Part shown: piece by piece, positions 20,088 through 22,937 of the stretch
Position numbering within the stretch: the first letter of the stretch is position 1
How the letters are laid out: the number at the start of each line of letters is the position of its first letter
NCBI GenBank assembly: GCA_014885115.2
Contig: WKLE02002955.1
Coordinates: 1 to 22,937 of the forward strand
DNA length: 22,937 bases
Direction of reading: 5' to 3'
Source of the DNA: Asterionellopsis glacialis
Lineage: Eukaryota; Bacillariophyta; Plagiogrammaphyceae; Rhaphoneidales; Asterionellopsidaceae
Notes under the pieces: model-generated
Told to the model about the DNA's origin: nothing
Databases searched by the model: none
What the model saw: the letters and a program-made list of their open reading frames with translations, nothing else
Program-made: the position numbers and the translations under genes

Positions 20088-20866
20088 TCATCATAATACC
20101 TACATGCATAAACATACATATACATATATATATTATAATGATAATGTTATAAGATAACAGATTGCTTCATCTTCTCCATCAAGAACATGCGCACTCTTTT
20201 TCAACGCAACTTGATGATGCAACTTCTACATACCTGCACGGAAGGACCGACCTATGATTCAATACTTGTGCAACAGCAACTGCTTGGTGGAGATATATTG
20301 ACTACTTGCCACAAGGGCGGGATACCAAAGCAAAGGCCACCCTGACGTTTAGTTATCCCTATCTCTCTTCTGCCTCCATTCTCTCAATTACACGAAAGCA
20401 TGTCTGCCAAACTATCCTGCTGGTGCGTCTACTTCTGGATACCTCGACAGTAATTGATATTGCAAAGTTGAAAAGAATGGATGCTTTGAATACTTTCTAT
20501 CAGTACATGCTTGTACAAATAAGATCCACCCGCAAAACATGGTTTTCCGTTGCAAGTTACTTCATCATTTTGAACCCATTCGGGCAGTGACACATCACGC
20601 TGTACTTGCTACTCGACTTTCCTCCCTAATACTCAAGGTTGGGCATCAAGGACGCATAATTGACACTTTCTATGCTGTATTGCACACGCTGCAGATAAGA
20701 AAAGGAAATCTTTTACGACATGAGAATGAATTGAAAGAATAAAATCTATATGTATATTTATACTTTTTAGTCAAGATAATCCACAATGACGCTACTACTA
20801 CTATCATCATAGTCACGGTATGGATTATTCTGTTTCCATTTAACTTTTTAAAAATATACAAGATGT
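20088..20866. other. Intergenic between convergent genes
   Basis: Shared 3' flank of the SGNH-like gene (+) and the longer glycosyltransferase-like gene (-). It holds an AT microsatellite-like stretch at about 20108-20136 (TACATATACATATATAT). Open frames at 20306-20590 and 20539-20742 have no recognisable domain, and the first begins at TTG, so I do not call them. Confidence 0.5.
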
Positions 20867-22273
20867 TTAACGTAATCTACGAAGACGTTGGATTTCAGCG
20901 TAAACTTGACCTTCCCTCGCTTCAGTTGATTCTGTTGCTACCTCGGAAGTAGTAGCAGCGGCAGCTTCACCAACTTCAAACGTATTGGATTCTTCTTCTA
21001 CGGCTACTTCTGCTAGTTCTTCTTGTTGCTGTTGTTGCTGATCTTGCTGTTGTTCGTCTTGGACAACTTCTTCAACGGCTACTTCTGCTGGTACTTCTTG
21101 TGGTTGCTGTTCGTCTTGGACAACTTCTTCAACGGCTACTTCTGCTGGTACTTCTTGAGGTTGCTGTTCGTCTTGGACAACTTCTTCAACAGCTACTTCT
21201 GCTGGCACTTCTTGAGGTTGCTGTTCTTGTTGTTCTTGTTGTTCTTCTTCCACAACAACTTCTGCTTCTTCTGTTTCTGCTCCAACTTGTTCTTGGTCTT
21301 GAACTTCTTTTGTGGATGATTTACATTGATCTCTCCATCTTTTAAGTAATGTCCTTGCAAAGTAATGACGACTTTTTTCACTTTGATGTTCCGGTACATC
21401 AATTAAATTGTGTTCCACCGCATACTTTGTAGCCGAATGTGCCAAGTGCACAGCCAACATATTCTTGGCAGCATCACAATCAATTTGTAAGTAATTCTTG
21501 TAGGGATATGTCCCAACCCTTTCTTCTTGGATGTAGGATGTTTCATCCATATCATGTAGGTCTTGAAGTGCCAACATGTCTGAATAAAACACATCCTCCG
21601 ATTGTTCACGAGCTGCATTCGTTCCACCCTCTTGGATTTGTTTATCAATTTGTGCCACGGCCATATCCAAGACACGATGTGCCATGCGTTCCCATTCTGT
21701 GGCCGATCCACTAATCAAGGCAGGAACGTGACGTTGATAGGAGGTAAAGACACCGTAGTTGGGCAATTCGACAGATCCCATGGTGGGTGTAATTTCCATG
21801 GGGAAGGTATCGTAATCCGACATGAATCCACCTCCACCATGATTTGCCATGGCCAACCATCTCATGAAGCACATGAAGTCATACGAATCTTCGTACACAT
21901 TTTCGGTAGTGCGATCCTTGATTAACAACTGAACATAATGTTCATAATCGGGATGCTGACGTGCATCCTCCATGGTCAACACACGTGGTGCCCATCCAGC
22001 CTCGTACCACAGATCTTGCCAGGCCGTGATCAAATCTTCGTGATGTTGACGATTATTTTTATCAGGATTCCCATCTCTATCCTTACGCAATTCAAAAAAA
22101 GTATAAATGGTTGGTCTTTTGGCTTGCTGTTCATCCTCTTCCGATTGTAACAAACGATTCCATAACGAAACTTCATCATTTTGAGAATTGTCCATGAAAA
22201 AACACAAGAAACCAACCAATGGTAACAACCGAAGCACAACCGTCCGACGACTCATTCCTCTTGTTGTTGTCAT
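20867..22273 (-). CDS. Putative type II membrane glycosyltransferase, long paralogue with repeat tail
   Basis: 468 residues, ATG at 22273. Residues 11-27 (TVVLRLLPLVGFLCFFM) form a signal anchor. The lumenal domain carries the same blocks as the 303-residue paralogue: IYTFFE, W-x3-W-x3-GWAPRVL (85-99), HPDY, RWLAMANHGGGGFMSDYDTFPM (138-159), LPNYGVFTSYQ, SGSATEWERMA, FYSDMLALQDL, IDCDAAKNMLAVHL, DVPE and SRHYFARTLLKRWRDQC. The intact Asp153-Tyr-Asp155 after a Gly-rich turn is what a metal-dependent GT-A glycosyltransferase would show, similar to GT32-like enzymes. After about residue 325 comes an acidic, Gln/Glu/Val-rich tail with three 19-residue repeats and no homology in the short paralogue. 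It is probably unstructured and exposed in the lumen or secreted. The substrate is unknown. The family is not one I can name, so the enzyme call is by motif only. Confidence 0.75.
   Translation of the reverse strand: MTTTRGMSRRTVVLRLLPLVGFLCFFMDNSQNDEVSLWNRLLQSEEDEQQAKRPTIYTFFELRKDRDGNPDKNNRQHHEDLITAWQDLWYEAGWAPRVLTMEDARQHPDYEHYVQLLIKDRTTENVYEDSYDFMCFMRWLAMANHGGGGFMSDYDTFPMEITPTMGSVELPNYGVFTSYQRHVPALISGSATEWERMAHRVLDMAVAQIDKQIQEGGTNAAREQSEDVFYSDMLALQDLHDMDETSYIQEERVGTYPYKNYLQIDCDAAKNMLAVHLAHSATKYAVEHNLIDVPEHQSEKSRHYFARTLLKRWRDQCKSSTKEVQDQEQVGAETEEAEVVVEEEQQEQQEQQPQEVPAEVAVEEVVQDEQQPQEVPAEVAVEEVVQDEQQPQEVPAEVAVEEVVQDEQQQDQQQQQQEELAEVAVEEESNTFEVGEAAAATTSEVATESTEAREGQVYAEIQRLRRLR
21053..21223. 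repeat. 57-nt coding minisatellite, three copies
   Basis: Three head-to-tail copies of a 57-nt unit at 21053-21109, 21110-21166 and 21167-21223, differing at a few positions. On the minus strand each encodes 19 residues, QPQEVPAEVAVEEVVQDEQ. A partial related unit (ELAEVAVEEE) lies at about 20995-21028, and Gln-rich runs flank both sides. The period is a multiple of three, so copy-number change keeps the frame. Confidence 0.92.
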
Positions 22274-22937
22274 TCTTATAATATATTGCTGCTATAGTCT
22301 TTTTTCTTTGTTGTGGTTGTTCTCGAGAGAGACTTCTGGTTTGAACTATCTCTGCAATAATGCACTACCCACAGAATGGACTGGGAGCTTTCAAATTTCT
22401 TGTTTACTCCAGAGGCGATAGCAAAGAGACACTCTCGCATATAATTGAGTTACTTTAATTTGTCCTCCCTCTAGATAGCAGAATCAGACACACAGTATGT
22501 TCGTAGTGCACTGAGGCATTTTGTAAGTCACAAAGACCGCCCAGTGACTTACACTTAAAGTCGTTTCGTGAATGGTAAGAAAATAGGATGTGTTCACTCT
22601 TTGAAGAGAACTCCAGTGAGGTACGAGTACTGGTAGTCTATGTCATGATATTGAATACAATAATGCTCTTCGTGTTGAAAACTCAAACCTTATCCGATTT
22701 TTGTCGTGTTTTACCAGAGCCCTCTAAAGTTATTATCCCAACCCTATAAACCTGTACCAGGTAAAGTAAAAAGTCAACCAACACAAAACCAGTATTATAC
22801 TATAACGCAACACAAAATAATAATAATAATAATGTTTTCACAAAATATCTTAATTTGGTATGGACACAAAGCTAAGGATATCATCATCTTCTACATCCCC
22901 CATAGGGAAGGCATAATGATACAGTTAATGGGTATGT
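22274..22937. other. Upstream flank of the long paralogue; no gene seen
   Basis: This should contain the promoter of the gene starting at 22273. It holds an (AAT)n microsatellite at about 22817-22833. On the minus strand a short frame ending in TAA at 22852-22850 reads AFPMGDVEDDDILSFVSIPN, which looks like a protein C terminus. It is closed by a stop only a few codons upstream within the window, so I do not call it. Confidence 0.5.
22817..22833. repeat. AAT microsatellite
   Basis: About five to six units of AAT/ATA in a row, ending before ATGTTTTC. It lies in non-coding sequence. Confidence 0.85.

Noticed and set aside
20306..20590. 94-codon open frame between convergent genes
   Set aside because: Starts at TTG and shows no domain, membrane or signal features.
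21023..21345. Leu/Phe-rich plus-strand frames across the repeat tail
   Set aside because: They are the antisense of the Glu/Gln-rich repeats and open only because the repeat lacks stops.
22850..22924. Minus-strand C-terminus-like peptide ending SFVSIPN
   Set aside because: An in-frame stop lies at 22925-22927 and no acceptor site precedes the peptide, so a terminal exon cannot be supported inside the window.
1..22937. CRISPR arrays, rRNA, bacterial operon signals
   Set aside because: None seen; the gene structure is eukaryotic, with spliceosomal introns.

Overview
The window looks like nuclear DNA of a photosynthetic stramenopile, most likely a diatom. The reasons are AT-rich, short-intron eukaryotic genes (three GT-AG introns of 105, 204 and 243 nt, each placed by protein homology), an IspD of the plastid MEP pathway with a signal-plus-transit presequence and a Phe-centred cleavage motif, and several type II membrane proteins with secreted sequence character. 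The species cannot be read from the sequence.

Layout. Positions 1-6694 are mostly gene-poor, AT-rich DNA with dispersed and tandem short repeats and decayed coding-like fragments; I recognise no intact gene there. From 6695 the gene-rich part begins: an ethylene-receptor-like hybrid histidine kinase (+, 6695-9142, two exons); a TM9/nonaspanin membrane protein (-, 9843-12101, two exons, with a 131-nt assembly gap just 5' of its start); plastid IspD (-, 12974-14116, two exons); a small putative GT-A-type glycosyltransferase (-, 14991-15902); a DUF4743+Nudix hydrolase of the Tnr3/YJR142W type (-, 16396-17604); a type II membrane protein with a degenerate SGNH-hydrolase domain (+, 18474-20087); and a second, longer paralogue of the putative glycosyltransferase (-, 20867-22273) with a 19-residue tandem-repeat tail. 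The last 660 nt hold nothing I can name.

How the genes fit together. The kinase is the most striking gene. Its three N-terminal membrane helices keep the Asp/Tyr/Pro and Cys-x3-His residues that bind copper and ethylene in plant ETR1. The GAF domain of ETR1 is missing, the ATP-binding domain carries a Cys-rich insertion of about 120 residues, and a receiver domain follows after an intron. The two glycosyltransferase-like paralogues and the SGNH-like protein each have one N-terminal membrane anchor. With the TM9 protein (a Golgi/endosomal family) they suggest a loose neighbourhood of secretory-pathway and glycan genes, but gene order in such genomes is weak evidence for joint function.

Several apparent ORF starts here use non-ATG codons. 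For this eukaryote I moved the starts to the first suitable ATG (6695, 18474, 15902).
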